From positions 1-62,474 of the forward strand of contig DASXAQ010000125.1 in the NCBI GenBank assembly GCA_036406615.1: a stretch of 62,474 bases of DNA, written 5' to 3'. The notes under the pieces are model-generated. The model was not told where the DNA came from. It did no database searches and worked only from the letters and a program-made list of their open reading frames with translations. Numbering within the stretch: the first letter of the stretch is position 1; every line of letters begins with the position of its first letter. The translations under genes were made by a program, and so were the position numbers. Shown in pieces: positions 42,257 through 50,489 of the stretch. The stretch comes from DASXAQ01 sp036406615. GTDB taxonomy: Bacteria; Actinomycetota; UBA4738.

Positions 42257-42964
42257 TCATTCGTCCTTCAGCCTGAAGGTCCGGAAGGACTCCGCGAAGG
42301 CCATGCCGTGCTCCTTGCCCCGCTGCTCGGCGCGCTCGCGGATCCACTCGTCGACCGGCCAGTCGTGGATCTGGCTCTTGTGGCAACGCAGGGCCTCGAC
42401 CTTCGTCTCGATGGTCTCGGAGATGTCAACGACCTCGCCGGCGCCATCGGACCAGACGGGCATCCACAGGTTCGGGATCTCATAGGGCTCGAAGCCCTCG
42501 TCGAGCAGCTCGGGGAACTGCGGCCGGGTGGGCGCGTCGGGGTTCACCACCGCCAGCCCGGCCATGCCGACGGCGCGGTGGTCCGGGTGGTTGATGTAGC
42601 CGCGCTCCTCGTCCCACAGCCGGGCCGGGTCCGGGATGACGAACACGTCCGGGCGGAACCGGCGCACCTCACGGGTGATCGCGCGACGGAGGTCCAGCGA
42701 GACCTCGACCATGCCGTCGCGCCAGCCGAGGAACGCGACATTCGACACGCCGAGCACCTTGGCCGCCGCGCGCTGCTCTGCCTCGCGGACCTTCGCGAGC
42801 TCGTCGCGATCGGCGCCCGGCTCGTTGGATCCGGCAGAGCCGTCGGTCACGCAGACGTACTCGACGACCGTGCCCTCGCGAGCCCATTTCGCGACCGTGC
42901 CGGCCAGGCCGAACTCGGCGTCGTCGGGGTGCGCGAACAGCACCGTCGCCCGCTCGAAAGCCAT
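42257..42964 (-). CDS. PIG-L family deacetylase
   Basis: A 235-residue LmbE-like N-deacetylase with zinc motif HPDD (12-15) and HPDH near residue 140. Members remove acetyl groups from N-acetylglucosamine conjugates, for example in mycothiol or mycothiol-conjugate metabolism (MshB, Mca). The specific substrate cannot be read, but Mca/MshB-like roles fit an actinobacterium. ATG at 42964 is set by TACCCT 7 bases upstream. Confidence 0.87.
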   Translation of the reverse strand: MAFERATVLFAHPDDAEFGLAGTVAKWAREGTVVEYVCVTDGSAGSNEPGADRDELAKVREAEQRAAAKVLGVSNVAFLGWRDGMVEVSLDLRRAITREVRRFRPDVFVIPDPARLWDEERGYINHPDHRAVGMAGLAVVNPDAPTRPQFPELLDEGFEPYEIPNLWMPVWSDGAGEVVDISETIETKVEALRCHKSQIHDWPVDEWIRERAEQRGKEHGMAFAESFRTFRLKDE

Positions 42965-42971
42965 GACGCTC

Positions 42972-42977
42972 AGGGTA
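42972..42977 (-). promoter_or_regulatory. -10 element TACCCT for the PIG-L gene
   Basis: On the minus strand TACCCT is followed by 7 bases and ATG (42964), a leaderless layout. Confidence 0.5.
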
Positions 42978-43039
42978 GCCCACGCACCGGCGAACGACAC
43001 CACGCGCGCCCTTTCGTCGCGGCGTGTTAGACAGGTACC

Positions 43040-43447
43040 GTGGCGCGAACGTTGAACGGGCGATGGCCGGTGGTGCTCGCGGCCACGATCGGGGCGATCT
43101 GGGGCGTGCTCGCCTACCGGATCCTGTGGGGCGACACCTCGATCGTGGTCACGCGGGAGTTCGTCGTGAGCCTGGCGGGACTGCTTTCGCTGCTACCGGT
43201 TCGGATCGTGCTGTACGCGATCCGCCTCGCGGAGGTTCACGTCGCCGGGCACCCGTTCGACTTCGCGGACAACCACGCGTGGATCGGGGTAACGGCGGCA
43301 GCCGTTGGGGCGCTGCTGCTTGGCGTGCCGGTTCAGGTGGCAGCGATGGCCGTTCGGCACAACCCGCGACGGAGGGCGATCAGAACCGTTCGACCAGATG
43401 AGACCGGTTCGCCGGGGGCTCGTACGGATCCGGCCAGAAGTCGGTGA
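43040..43447 (+). CDS. Hypothetical three-helix membrane protein
   Basis: A 135-residue protein with a short basic N-terminus, about three helices and a cytoplasmic basic tail (HNPRRRAIRTVRPDETG). No family recognised. GTG start. Its last 68 bases overlap the convergent SnoaL-like gene, so the annotated end or one of the two ORFs may be wrong, but the hydrophobic part (up to base about 43370) is convincing. Confidence 0.6.
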   Translation: MARTLNGRWPVVLAATIGAIWGVLAYRILWGDTSIVVTREFVVSLAGLLSLLPVRIVLYAIRLAEVHVAGHPFDFADNHAWIGVTAAAVGALLLGVPVQVAAMAVRHNPRRRAIRTVRPDETGSPGARTDPARSR

Positions 43448-43784
43448 TGCGTTCGATCAGGCCCTCGTCGTTCACCTCGAAGAAGCACAGGCCCGGTTGG
43501 GCGCCGTCGGGCGACGTGAACGTGATCCAACTGGCCGCGTGCCGGCCCTCGCCGACGATCCGTTGCACGTCCACGTGCCACTCGCCCGGGAACCCCTCCC
43601 GGTTGAACCGCACGTAGGCATCGCGTCCCCGAACGCGCTCCCGCGACGGCGGGGACTGGTATACGACGTCCTCGGCCACGAGCGCCCCGAACGCGTCCCA
43701 GTCCCTGGCCTCCGCCGCCGCCCAGTACGCGGCGACGAGCTCGCCCGCGTCGCCGGCCGATGACCCCCGCGCGTTCGAGCCCAT
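43380..43784 (-). CDS. SnoaL/NTF2-like protein
   Basis: A 134-residue cone-fold protein (AGELVAAYWAAAEARDWDAF, EDVVYQSPPSRERVRGRDAY, GLCFFEVNDEGLIERITDFW), resembling SnoaL/DUF4440-type domains. Could be an isomerase or a small-molecule binder; catalytic residues not visible. ATG at 43784 overlaps the stop of the next protein by one base (TGATG), so they are coupled. Confidence 0.75.
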   Translation of the reverse strand: MGSNARGSSAGDAGELVAAYWAAAEARDWDAFGALVAEDVVYQSPPSRERVRGRDAYVRFNREGFPGEWHVDVQRIVGEGRHAASWITFTSPDGAQPGLCFFEVNDEGLIERITDFWPDPYEPPANRSHLVERF

Positions 43785-44128
43785 CACTCGGGCCGATCCA
43801 GGCGTACGTCGGCAAGCAGCGCCTCGGCGCGGTCGATCGCGCCGGTCAGCCACGCAGCGTCCTGCGGCCCGCGCATGTCCTCGCGCGGATAGGCGAACTG
43901 GTTCAATGCTTCGTCCGATCCGATCTGGATGCCCTTCGTCTCGAGGTACTCGCCGATCGCGAACTCGAACGAGAACAGCGCCGTCCCGTCCTCGAACGCG
44001 TGCACGGTGTAGGTGAGGTAACGGTTCGGGCTCGCCGAGTAGGAGCGCGCTCCGCGAAGCGTTCGCGTCTCGTCCGCCTGGAAGCCGGCCCGAGCGAGCG
44101 TCTCCCCGAAGCTCGCGGAGGGTTGCAC
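43784..44128 (-). CDS. Hypothetical protein, 114 aa
   Basis: A 114-residue soluble protein that I do not recognise. It is acidic, with an alternating strand pattern in the first half (SPNRYLTYTVHAFEDGTALF) and a helical tail. GTG at 44128 is supported by TATGCT 6 bases upstream; a GTG at 44131 would be 3 bases from that hexamer. It is coupled to the SnoaL-like gene. Confidence 0.65.
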   Translation of the reverse strand: MQPSASFGETLARAGFQADETRTLRGARSYSASPNRYLTYTVHAFEDGTALFSFEFAIGEYLETKGIQIGSDEALNQFAYPREDMRGPQDAAWLTGAIDRAEALLADVRLDRPE

Positions 44129-44134
44129 CACCCG

Positions 44135-44140
44135 AGCATA
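44135..44140 (-). promoter_or_regulatory. -10 element TATGCT for the 114-aa gene
   Basis: On the minus strand TATGCT (44140-44135) is followed by six bases (CGGGTG) and then GTG at 44128, a leaderless layout. Confidence 0.5.
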
Positions 44141-44151
44141 GCCCGCCCCCT

Positions 44152-45186
44152 CTATCGAAGGAGCTCGAGCGCTCCCGTGCCGGCGCGCTCGTGCAAGGCC
44201 GGCTCGTCGCCATCGGCCAGCCCCGCGCCGACGGGATCCGACCCGGCGCGCGCCAGCATCCCGCGCGCCTTGCCCACCTGCCCGCGCAGCTCCTCCGCCC
44301 CGTTGGCGAGCATCGTCGCCGCGCGCGCCACCTTGTTCTCCAGCGTCGCCTCCACCGCGTCCAGCACGCCGATCAGGTCGCCCAGGCACGCCTCCAGGTC
44401 GGCGGCGCCGCCGAACCGCGCGACGATCCCGTACAGGAACAGCAGGACCGGCAGCGCCATCGAATACGGCACCACGATCACGCCGTGCCGGTAGGCGTCG
44501 GCGTGCGCGCGGCGAAGGACCGCGTACGCGCCGTCCGGAATGGCGGCCACGCCGACCGGAGCGGTGACGGACGGGTCTCGGTAAGCCGACACCTCGCGCG
44601 CGCGATCGGCAACGGCCCGCTCGACCGTGCGCGTCAGCCGGTCGCGCTCGGCCGGGTCGTCGCAGGCGTCGAGCGCGCGCAGCTCGCGGTCGGCCGTCCA
44701 CTTCGAGTCGACCGGAAGCCGGCGCCCGTCGGGTAGGACCAGGCCGAACTCGACGACCTTGCCGTTGACGCGGAAGTCGGTGACCACCATCGACGGCGGC
44801 AGCGTCGCCAGCGCCTCGCGCAGCACGTTCTCGCCGGCTCGGCCGGACGCCTGCCCCCCGGCCAGCACGGCCGAGACGCGGTGCAGCGTCTCCCACCCCT
44901 GTTCCTCCCGCGCGCGCCGTTCCTGCTCGCGCACGGTCATCTGCTGAAGCGCCTCGCGCATCGACGCGACTTCGGCGCGCACGCGATCGTCCCCCAGATC
45001 GCGCCGTGCCTCGGCGTCGGCCAGCCGGCGGAGTTCGCCGAGCTGCGCGTCGAGCCGGCCGCGGACCTCGACATCGACGGCGGCGGACGGGTCGGGTGGC
45101 CGGGCGCTCGATCGGCGGGCGGCCACGGCGATCCCGGCCGCCAGCCCGACCATCAGCGCCGCCACCGCCACGGCGATCGAGGTCAT
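44152..45186 (-). CDS. rmuC: DNA recombination protein RmuC
   Basis: A 344-residue RmuC. The first 25 residues are a membrane helix, followed by a coiled-coil stretch to about 100, and then the nuclease-like core (SGRAGENVLREALATLPP, EFGLVLPDGRRLPVDSKW). RmuC limits inversions at inverted repeats. ATG at 45186. It is preceded by a 127-base structured leader. Confidence 0.85.
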   Translation of the reverse strand: MTSIAVAVAALMVGLAAGIAVAARRSSARPPDPSAAVDVEVRGRLDAQLGELRRLADAEARRDLGDDRVRAEVASMREALQQMTVREQERRAREEQGWETLHRVSAVLAGGQASGRAGENVLREALATLPPSMVVTDFRVNGKVVEFGLVLPDGRRLPVDSKWTADRELRALDACDDPAERDRLTRTVERAVADRAREVSAYRDPSVTAPVGVAAIPDGAYAVLRRAHADAYRHGVIVVPYSMALPVLLFLYGIVARFGGAADLEACLGDLIGVLDAVEATLENKVARAATMLANGAEELRGQVGKARGMLARAGSDPVGAGLADGDEPALHERAGTGALELLR

Positions 45187-45238
45187 CGCGCTGCCTCCCG
45201 GTTCCGGGCCGGACCGATGTGCCGGCCGTCGCCGAGAA

Positions 45239-45292
45239 CGCTACGGGCGGGGTACGACAGGCTCTGACCTGGGCAAACGCAGGCTCGTAGCG
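45239..45292 (-). other. Structured leader before rmuC (7-bp outer stem, inner hairpin)
   Basis: CGCTACG (45239-45245) and CGTAGCG (45286-45292) are perfect inverted repeats around 40 bases, in which CAGG and CCTG (about 45258-45271) form a small inner hairpin. It lies between the methyltransferase stop and the rmuC start on the minus strand. Could be a terminator, a leader or a small RNA; I do not match it to a known class. Confidence 0.35.
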
Positions 45293-45313
45293 CCAGCCGC
45301 CGGCCTTGCGGCG

Positions 45314-45928
45314 TCACCAGACGTGCGGGACCAGCCTCGCCCGGCCGCGTTCGAAGTCCCGGTACGGTTCGCCGAGTTCGGCCTCCAGGGCCGCCTCCTC
45401 GACGCGGATGCGGTACAGCAGCGCCGCGGTCGCCGGCACGACGAGCCCGAGCAGCGCCAGCGGATTGTCCACGGCCAGCCCGAACCCCAGGAACGCGAGC
45501 AGCAGCCCCGTGTACGACGGGTGGCGAACGAAGCGATACGGGCCGCGCGTGACGACCTGCTGGCCGGCCGTCACCGTCACCACGCGACGAAACGACTGGC
45601 CGAGCGTCGCGATGGCCCATCCGCGCAGCGCGACCCCGCACCACGCCACCAGAAGGCCGCCGATCACCCAGATCCACACGTTGCCGAGCCAGTGCAGGTC
45701 CGGCACGCCTCGGAGCGCGGCAAAACCGAGCAGGAAGCCGCCGACCGTTCCGACGGCGACCACCTGGTAGCTGCCTCGGTCGCGCGACGAGCTCTGCCAG
45801 GGTCCCGCCGTGCGGTCGCCGACGAGCCAGCCGATTCCCGCGTCGACGACGAACAGCGCGATCGCGGTCGCCGCGAGAAGCACTCGGGCGGCGGGCGGAA
45901 GGTGTTCGAGGGCGGCCGCAGCCAGCAT
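45314..45928 (-). CDS. Isoprenylcysteine carboxyl methyltransferase-like membrane protein
   Basis: A 204-residue membrane protein with five or six helices. TRGPYRFVRHPSYTGLLLAF is the ICMT/PEMT signature and EEAALEAELGEPYRDFE the C-terminal one; the Arg-His-Pro and Glu residues bind SAM. In bacteria these methylate phospholipids or small lipids rather than prenylated proteins. ATG at 45928; the preceding HELGH gene ends 16 bases upstream. Confidence 0.82.
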   Translation of the reverse strand: MLAAAALEHLPPAARVLLAATAIALFVVDAGIGWLVGDRTAGPWQSSSRDRGSYQVVAVGTVGGFLLGFAALRGVPDLHWLGNVWIWVIGGLLVAWCGVALRGWAIATLGQSFRRVVTVTAGQQVVTRGPYRFVRHPSYTGLLLAFLGFGLAVDNPLALLGLVVPATAALLYRIRVEEAALEAELGEPYRDFERGRARLVPHVW

Positions 45929-45944
45929 GCGCTGGCCGGAGATG

Positions 45945-46535
45945 CTAGCCGACGAATCGACCGGCCCGGTTCGCGTCGAAGACCGGCGACTCGAACGCGA
46001 TGTCCGTCCCGCGCTGGCGACGCCACTTCGGTTCCACCCACGGCCCGGCACAACACAACGCGAACGCGGCCAGCCACAGCACGACGCCGAACCCCTTGAC
46101 GCACGCCGCGATGAGGGCCGCGCGGTCCAGCATGTTGAGGTGTTCCGGGCCCAGCACGAACGCCCAGTCGTGGAAGCCGCCGATCAGCTGCAGGCGCTGA
46201 TACGGCGCGTCGGCGATGTAGACGCTCGCATTCTGCGCGGACGTTGAGGCCCAGGCCAGGCACAGCGCGCCGCCCAGCACGTCGCGGCGCCACCACAGGA
46301 AGTAGACGCCGAGGCCCACCGGCACGAGCACCTGGGTGATCGAGCCCATCATCGCCATGACCACCTCGGGCGCCCAGCGCGTGAGCAGGTGGCCGAGCTC
46401 GTGGAACCCGAGATCGACCATCCACAGCAGCGGCACGTTCACGCCGCGGACGAACGCGAACCAGCCGAGCACCAGGCAGGCCGCGCCGCCGGCCAGCGAC
46501 TTCCCCAGGTTGTCCCAGCTCGCGCGCTCGTGCAC
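45945..46535 (-). CDS. Membrane protein with HELGH motif
   Basis: A 196-residue protein with about five helices. Near the second is DLGFHELGHLL (His45, Glu46, His49), the zinc-metallopeptidase HExxH motif placed at a membrane boundary, as in M50-type enzymes. A third ligand is not identified. I would call it a possible intramembrane metalloprotease. GTG at 46535. It is part of a run with the methyltransferase gene. Confidence 0.7.
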   Translation of the reverse strand: MHERASWDNLGKSLAGGAACLVLGWFAFVRGVNVPLLWMVDLGFHELGHLLTRWAPEVVMAMMGSITQVLVPVGLGVYFLWWRRDVLGGALCLAWASTSAQNASVYIADAPYQRLQLIGGFHDWAFVLGPEHLNMLDRAALIAACVKGFGVVLWLAAFALCCAGPWVEPKWRRQRGTDIAFESPVFDANRAGRFVG

Positions 46536-46579
46536 GCAGGTTGATATCGGCGCGAAGCGCGCCGACTGTTACGTGCGGT

Positions 46580-47527
46580 CTAGTCGGATGTCCCCTCGGC
46601 GCCGCCCAGGCCCGCGAGCTGGCGGAGGGCCGAGCGCTCCGGCGAGTACGCGGTCGGGCGGTCGGCGAACAGCTCAGCGACCCGGCCGGCCAGCTCGGCC
46701 GGCTCCCACCGATCGGCCTTCTCGATCTGCGCGACCGGCGTCCATCCCTGGTACAGCTGCACGAGCCCGCCCGTGACGCCGAACACCTGCCCGGTGATGT
46801 GCGCCGCCGCGTCGCTCGCCAGGTACGCGACCATCGGCGCGACGTTCTCCGGCGCCAGCGCGTCGAACTGCCCCTCCTGCACGGTCAGCGCGCCGAACGT
46901 GTTCTCGGTCATCCGCGTGCGCGCCCCCGGCGCGATCGCGTTCGCCGTGACCCCGTACCGCGCCATCTCCATCGCCACGATCTGGGTGAGCGCCGCGATG
47001 CCGGCCTTGGCGGCCCCGTAGTTCGACTGGCCGGCCATGCCGAGGATCCCCGACGTCGAGGACGTGTTGACGATGCGCCCGCTCACCGACTCGCCGGCTT
47101 TGGCGCGCTCGCGCCAGTGCGCGCACGCGGCGCGCGTGGTCAGGAAGTGCCCGCGCAGGTGGACCTTGATCACGGCGTCCCAGTCGGCCACGTCCATGTT
47201 GAAGACCATGCGGTCGCGAAGGATCCCCGCGTTGTTCACGAGCACGTCCAGCCGGCCGAAGCGCTCCTGCGCCGTGGCGATCAGCGAAGCCGCGCCCGCC
47301 TCCTCGCTGATGTCCTCGTGGTGAGCTGCCGCCTGCCCGCCGGCAGCGACGATCTCGTCGACGACCAGGGACGCCGGCCGCTCGTCGGCCCCGGTGCCGT
47401 CCCATTCGGCCCCCACGTCGTTGACGACGACGCTCGCGCCCTCGCGGGCGAACAGCAGCGCCTCGCCGCGTCCGATCCCCCGGCCGGCGCCGGTGATCGC
47501 CGCGACCTTGCCGTCCAGCATGCCCAT
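46580..47527 (-). CDS. SDR-family oxidoreductase (FabG/HSD17B4-like)
   Basis: A 315-residue short-chain dehydrogenase, with TGAGRGIGRGEALLF, NDVG, NNAGILRDRM, an active-site Ser and YGAAK. The 70-residue C-terminal tail after the Rossmann domain is longer than the usual FabG and resembles peroxisomal HSD17B4-type dehydrogenases of fatty-acid or steroid breakdown. ATG at 47527 follows GGGGAGG. Two tandem palindromes lie 20-60 bases upstream, so it is likely repressed by a dedicated regulator. Confidence 0.85.
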   Translation of the reverse strand: MGMLDGKVAAITGAGRGIGRGEALLFAREGASVVVNDVGAEWDGTGADERPASLVVDEIVAAGGQAAAHHEDISEEAGAASLIATAQERFGRLDVLVNNAGILRDRMVFNMDVADWDAVIKVHLRGHFLTTRAACAHWRERAKAGESVSGRIVNTSSTSGILGMAGQSNYGAAKAGIAALTQIVAMEMARYGVTANAIAPGARTRMTENTFGALTVQEGQFDALAPENVAPMVAYLASDAAAHITGQVFGVTGGLVQLYQGWTPVAQIEKADRWEPAELAGRVAELFADRPTAYSPERSALRQLAGLGGAEGTSD

Positions 47528-47549
47528 GGTTCATCGCCTCCCCTGTTTA

Positions 47550-47588
47550 CGCTCGGATTCGAGCGACGTTCGCGCTCGGATTCGAGCG
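47550..47588. promoter_or_regulatory. Tandem palindromic operators CGCTCG-GATT-CGAGCG
   Basis: Identical 16-base inverted repeats occupy 47550-47565 and 47573-47588, 23 bases centre to centre, within a 19-base perfect direct repeat. They lie downstream of a TAGGAT -10 (47611-47606, minus strand), which also holds the ABC permease stop. Two dimers of a repressor such as a TetR protein could bind. Confidence 0.68.
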
Positions 47589-47608
47589 ACGTCTGTGCTC
47601 GTTCGATC

Positions 47609-48325
47609 CTAGGCGCTGCCCCAGGGCACCCCGGGCATGGGCACCGGCCGGCGCACGCGAAGCCGGCCGGTCATCAGGATCAGCGACAGCGCGAACAGCA
47701 ACGCCGCGTACGCCATGCAGGCAAGGATCAGCCGCGGGATCGAAAAGGACCCACCGAGCGCGACGTCGATCAGCCGGCGCGCGCCCCAGAACGGCAACAC
47801 CCGTGCGACCACGGCGTTGCCGCTCAAGCTCAGCTGGATGCCGACGACGCCGATCAGCACGAGCGTCGCCTCGAGCTCCTGGGGCACCAAGGTCCCGATC
47901 GTCAACCCGAACGGCACCGCGATGAACGCGACCAGCCACACGGCAAGTCCCAGCATCCACGGGTGCTCCGGTGAGGACACCGCCGCCATCACCGCCGCCG
48001 ACGCGCCGGCCACCGGGAGCCCGAGCACCTCCAGGAACATCAGCCGGCCCGCCACCAGCTCCCAGGGCCCGAAGCCGGCCAGCACGAGGCGCTGATCGGC
48101 CTGCCGGGACGAGAGCACCGAGAAGATCGACGCGCCGCCGACGGCGAACGCGATGGCGATGCCGCCGGGGATCACCGCCTGGTGCCGATCCGAGGTCGTG
48201 AGCGCCGCGTAGAACGCCAGCGGCAGGACGATCAGCAGGATCAGCGCCAGGCGCCGCCGCAGTAGGTCGCGGCCCTGCATCTCCGCGACCATGATCAGCC
48301 GCGCGAACCGCTTGCGCGCGTCCAT
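47609..48325 (-). CDS. ABC transporter permease
   Basis: A 238-residue ABC-2-type permease with six helices and a basic N-terminus (DARKRFARL). It starts with ATG at 48325, one base overlapping the ATPase stop (TGATG), so the two genes are coupled. It would form an exporter with the ATPase. No CcmB-type motif is seen, so heme export is not supported. Substrate unknown. Confidence 0.78.
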   Translation of the reverse strand: MDARKRFARLIMVAEMQGRDLLRRRLALILLIVLPLAFYAALTTSDRHQAVIPGGIAIAFAVGGASIFSVLSSRQADQRLVLAGFGPWELVAGRLMFLEVLGLPVAGASAAVMAAVSSPEHPWMLGLAVWLVAFIAVPFGLTIGTLVPQELEATLVLIGVVGIQLSLSGNAVVARVLPFWGARRLIDVALGGSFSIPRLILACMAYAALLFALSLILMTGRLRVRRPVPMPGVPWGSA

Positions 48326-48972
48326 CAGCCGCCGCCCGTGCCGTGGGGCTGGACCGCGCGGGACGGGTGGACCTTCAGCTCGATCACCCGGTCGACGCGC
48401 GAGAGCTCGGCCAGCATGTGCGTCACGATGACGATCGCCTTCCCGCGGCCCCGCCACCGATCCACGTGGTCCCAGAAGTTGACGTAGGTCCCGAGGTCGA
48501 ACCCCTGGTACGGCTCGTCCAGCAGCAGGATCGGCGGATCGCCGAGCAGCGCCAGCGCCAGGTTCAGCTTCTGCCGCGTCCCGCCGGACAGGTCGCGCGC
48601 GACCGTGCGCTCGTCCAGCGGGAAGCCGAACTCCTCCAGCAGCGCCCGGCCTTCGCGGAGGGCCCGCGGCCTGGGGATGTCCATGCCGGTCCCGAAGAAC
48701 GCCAGGTGCTCGTCGGCCGTGAGCAGGTCGAGGACGCCCGGCTCCTGCGGGCAGTAGCCGATGCGCCCGGCGGCGGAGACCTCGCCGCGGTCGGATTCGA
48801 TCAGTCCGGCGCTCACGCGCAGCAGCGTCGTCTTGCCGGCGCCGTTCTCCCCAACCAGCGCGACCGTCTCGCCCGCGGCGACCGACAACGAGGCGCGCTC
48901 GAGCACGGCCTTGTGCCCGAACCATTTCGAGATGGCGTGGGCACGGATCAGCGGCGGCGGCGACGCGGACAT
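48325..48972 (-). CDS. ABC transporter ATPase
   Basis: A 215-residue ATPase, short for an ABC domain. Walker A is VGENGAGKTTL, signature LSGG (as RDLSGGTRQKL), Walker B ILLLDEPYQG and His in VTHMLAE. It pairs with the permease gene downstream. ATG at 48972. TAGCCT lies 11 bases upstream as a possible -10. Confidence 0.88.
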   Translation of the reverse strand: MSASPPPLIRAHAISKWFGHKAVLERASLSVAAGETVALVGENGAGKTTLLRVSAGLIESDRGEVSAAGRIGYCPQEPGVLDLLTADEHLAFFGTGMDIPRPRALREGRALLEEFGFPLDERTVARDLSGGTRQKLNLALALLGDPPILLLDEPYQGFDLGTYVNFWDHVDRWRGRGKAIVIVTHMLAELSRVDRVIELKVHPSRAVQPHGTGGG

Positions 48973-49100
48973 GAGGGGCCCACAGGCTAGCCCGCCGCGA
49001 CCGCGCGGGCGAGCATGCGCGGCCTACGCCCTCCGGGGAGGCGATGGGACCTTCGGCCTAGTGCAAGTGTGGGTTTTGTGGCACTCGCAGCCGCCACCCA

Positions 49101-49130
49101 TTGACGCTCCAACATCCACCGGTCTACCGT
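49101..49130 (+). promoter_or_regulatory. Promoter TTGACG-N18-TACCGT of the propeller gene
   Basis: TTGACG (49101-49106), 18 bases, TACCGT (49125-49130), and GTG at 49140 nine bases later, with transcription start at the codon. One of the two best -35/-10 pairs here; the ROK promoter has the same TTGACG and 18-base spacing. Confidence 0.6.
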
Positions 49131-49139
49131 CGACCGGCT

Positions 49140-50408
49140 GTGAGCCGACGCCTTCGCTCCTTCTTCCTGATCGCCGGAGCGCTCGCCTCCTGCGGGGCGA
49201 TCGTCGCGACTTCCGTTTCGCCGGCGCAGGCCGCCGCCACCGACGCGTGGCCCGTGTTCCGTGGCGACAACAGCCACACCGGCTTCGATTCGAACGAGAC
49301 CCAGATCACTCCCGGCAACGTCGGGACGATGACCATCGCCTGGACGGCGACGACCGGCGGCTACGTGACGTCCTCGCCCGCGGTCGCCGACGGGGTCATG
49401 TACGTGGGCTCGTCGGACGGCCTGCTGTACGCGTTCCCGGCCAACGGGTGCGGGGCCTCGACGTGCGCCCCGCTGTGGACAGCGGACGCGCACGGGATCG
49501 TCTCGTCGTCACCAGCCGTGGACGACGGCGTCGTCTACGTCGGATCGCAGGACGGCCACCTGTACGCGTTCCCCGCGGACGGATGCGGACAGGCGACGTG
49601 CGAGCCGCTGTGGCGAGCCAAGACGTTCGACGCGATCGAGTCGTCCCCCACGGTGGCGGGAGGGCTCGTCTTCATCGGCTCGGGCGACGGGCGGCTGTAT
49701 GCGTACGATGCCGCCGGGTGCGGCGCCGATCGCTGCCTGCCCGTGTGGAGCGGCAGCACGTACGGCAACATCGAACAGTCCTCTCCGGCCGTCGCCGACG
49801 GCACGGTGTTCATCGGTTCGTTCGACTCGGGCCTGCACGCGTTCTCCGCCTCGGGGTGCGGCAAGGCGCACTGCGACGAAGTGTGGCGGGGGCGCACCGG
49901 CGGGTTCGTGCAGTCGTCGCCGGCCGTCGCCGACGGGATGGTGTACGTCGGCTCGTACGACCATCGCCTCTACGCGTTCGCGGAGGGCGGGTGCGCGCCG
50001 AAGGTCGTCTGCCGGCGGCAATGGTCGGCGTCGACGGGCGGGATCATCACGTCGTCGCCCGCGGTGGCCGACGGCGTCGTGTACGCGGCCTCGTACGACG
50101 GCCGGGTCTACGCGTACGACGCGAGCGGCTGCGGCAAGCTCGTATGCCACGAACTGTGGCACGCGCCGGCCGGGGCGTTCGTCGCGTCGTCGCCCGCGGT
50201 GGCCAACGGCGTCGTGTTCGTGGGGTCGACCGACGGCCGCATCCTGGCCTTCCCTGCCGAAGGCTGCGGCGCGTCGCGGTGCACCGCCCTGCTGAAGGTG
50301 CGGACCGGCGGGCCCATCTTCTCGTCCCCGGCCGTTGCCAACGGCAACGTGTACGTCGGGTCCGACGACGACAACGTCTACGTGCTGTCCCTGCCCTCGA
50401 GCAGCTGA
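49140..50408 (+). CDS. Secreted PQQ-type beta-propeller protein with a Cys pair in each blade
   Basis: A 422-residue secreted protein. Residues 1-32 are a Sec signal with basic start and Ala-x-Ala end. The mature part is eight repeats of about 45 residues of the form SSPAVADGVVYVGS-DGxLYAF, PQQ-like beta-propeller blades. Blades 1-7 each have one C-x4-C pair (as GCGASTC) at the same spot; blade 8 lacks it. No PQQ-dehydrogenase active site is seen, so a binding or structural role is likelier. GTG at 49140 fits the promoter; the TTG at 49101 is the -35. Confidence 0.83.
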   Translation: MSRRLRSFFLIAGALASCGAIVATSVSPAQAAATDAWPVFRGDNSHTGFDSNETQITPGNVGTMTIAWTATTGGYVTSSPAVADGVMYVGSSDGLLYAFPANGCGASTCAPLWTADAHGIVSSSPAVDDGVVYVGSQDGHLYAFPADGCGQATCEPLWRAKTFDAIESSPTVAGGLVFIGSGDGRLYAYDAAGCGADRCLPVWSGSTYGNIEQSSPAVADGTVFIGSFDSGLHAFSASGCGKAHCDEVWRGRTGGFVQSSPAVADGMVYVGSYDHRLYAFAEGGCAPKVVCRRQWSASTGGIITSSPAVADGVVYAASYDGRVYAYDASGCGKLVCHELWHAPAGAFVASSPAVANGVVFVGSTDGRILAFPAEGCGASRCTALLKVRTGGPIFSSPAVANGNVYVGSDDDNVYVLSLPSSS

Positions 50409-50489
50409 GCCTCGCGTGGTCGGGGAAAGTTCCCTGCGGTAGGCTTCCCCGGCTTCGGCTTCTCCCCCGAAGGGCAGGAGGTTCCGTCC

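Noticed and set aside
43028..43033. TAGACA before the GTG at 43040 as a leaderless -10
   Set aside because: It ends in A and does not fit the TAnnnT pattern used for the other calls.
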